Below, piece after piece: positions 5,044 to 5,467 of a stretch of DNA of 5,467 nucleotides (positions are counted from its first letter, which is position 1; the number at the start of each line of letters is the position of its first letter). Made by a program: the position numbers and the translations under genes. The stretch spans positions 1 to 5,467 of the forward strand of contig JBDTRG010000195.1 in assembly GCA_039931775.1 (NCBI GenBank). The letters are read 5' to 3'. The notes under the pieces are model-generated. The model searched no databases. It had not been told where the DNA came from and worked only from the letters and a program-made list of their open reading frames with translations. The DNA is from CAIWHR01 sp039931775 (lineage in GTDB: Bacteria; Pseudomonadota; Gammaproteobacteria; Burkholderiales; Casimicrobiaceae).

Positions 5044-5300
5044 CGCTTGGCGAAATCGATCACGACGCCCTCGGGTGCGCGTTGCTTATAGGCGATGGAT
5101 ACGGTCTCGCCGTACCGTGTTTGTAGTTGGTCGAGCAGCGGTAACGGGTCGTGATCATTGACGAAGCGCATGGTCTCGCCTGGGTGCAACGCGTCGAGCG
5201 CGCCAAAGATCGCCGCGTGGCGGAAGCGCTTGGCGATTCCGCGAGCGTCGAACGGATAGATCTGGTCGGGGGAGAGGTGGACGTGGGCATGCTGGTTCAT
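5040..5300 (-). CDS. DUF2249 domain protein
   Basis: An 86-residue soluble protein, usual size for a single DUF2249 domain. ATG at 5300-5298 has a strong Shine-Dalgarno AAGGAG about seven bases upstream on the minus strand (near 5313-5308). The domain covers about residues 14-84: FDARGIAKRFRHAAIF, LDALHPGETMRFVNDHDP, then PLLDQL and a C-terminal strand region ending VVIDFAKR. The VNDHDPxPLL segment (47-56) is the family hallmark. The N-terminus carries alternating histidines (H4, H6, H8). The biochemical role is not known; the fold is related to TusA/SirA-like small proteins, and the genes often occur near hemerythrins, NnrS or denitrification genes. It is convergent with the cupin gene and possibly follows another minus-strand gene ending at 5424. 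Family call is strong; function open. Confidence 0.9.
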   Translation of the reverse strand: MNQHAHVHLSPDQIYPFDARGIAKRFRHAAIFGALDALHPGETMRFVNDHDPLPLLDQLQTRYGETVSIAYKQRAPEGVVIDFAKR

Positions 5301-5423
5301 GGTGGACGCTCCTTGGGAGAAAGTGCAGGTGGCAGTTTGACAGGGTCGTTGCAGTGCGATTGGAAACTCGGCGCGGCGAGAACCATGAGGAAGGGCGGTG
5401 GGTCGCTGGGGTTTGGATGATGC

Positions 5424-5466
5424 TCAGGCCGGTCGCGACGCGGCCGGTGCCGCCGATGGCGTGAAC
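5424..5466 (-). CDS. Possible 3' end of a minus-strand gene running off the right edge
   Basis: One minus-strand frame entering from the right edge reads FTPSAAPAASRPA and stops with TGA at 5426-5424. This Ala/Pro-rich composition is typical of a protein C-terminus. The stop is 123 bases upstream of the DUF2249 start. A competing minus frame (HAIGGTGRVATGLSII) also has coding-like third positions but runs on into unlikely sequence, so the reading frame cannot be settled with 44 bases. No function can be given. Confidence 0.22.
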   Translation of the reverse strand, partial: FTPSAAPAASRPA

Positions 5467-5467
5467 G

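Noticed and set aside
5337..5342. Perfect -35 hexamer TTGACA on the plus strand
   Set aside because: No acceptable -10 box at 15-19 bases downstream and no plus-strand gene follows.
5367..5380. CTCG-N6-CGAG stem followed by TTT on the minus strand, as terminator of the edge gene
   Set aside because: Only four pairs and three Ts; too weak to call in GC-rich DNA.
1..5467. CRISPR array, tRNA or rRNA genes
   Set aside because: No regularly spaced repeats, no cloverleaf-like sequence and no rRNA-like stretch were seen.

Overview
The window is GC-rich (about 65 to 75 % in the coding parts checked), with mostly G/C third codon positions, short-spaced genes and GTG starts. Together with the gene families present, this suggests a proteobacterium, most likely a betaproteobacterium (Burkholderiales or Rhodocyclales type). 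That placement is an inference from style and families, not from a marker gene.

Left part (1-3875). A divergent promoter region (62-158) separates the first 20 codons of a minus-strand gene, tentatively FmdE-like, from a plus-strand four-gene unit. The unit is a TetR-family repressor, a periplasmic adaptor (HlyD/MacA/DevB type), an FtsX/MacB-like permease and a separate ABC ATPase. The junctions are a 4-base GTGA overlap, a 4-base ATGA overlap and a 2-base gap, so this is a tightly coupled operon. It fits a tripartite exporter of DevBCA/MacAB type: the ATPase powers the permease in the inner membrane, and the adaptor links it to a TolC-family outer membrane channel that is not in the window. 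An imperfect palindrome (113-130) between the divergent starts is the best candidate operator for the TetR protein.

Middle part (3876-4570). An in-frame, coding-like but stop-separated tail follows the ATPase. Next comes a small protein with four N-terminal cysteines (3985-4341), probably metal-binding. Positions 4342-4570 hold no full gene. G+C falls to about 50 %, a stretch resembles the end of an IS21-type element, and a strong Shine-Dalgarno site leads into a six-codon reading frame.

Right part (4571-5467). A lower-GC small cupin gene (+) is convergent with a DUF2249 gene (-), and the 136-base gap between them ends in an inverted repeat. The last 44 bases may hold the 3' end of another minus-strand gene. 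FmdE-like, four-Cys, cupin and DUF2249 small proteins resemble the accessory set seen near anaerobic respiration or nitrogen-oxide genes in betaproteobacteria. The exporter may be a separate module placed within such a neighbourhood. This link is inference.
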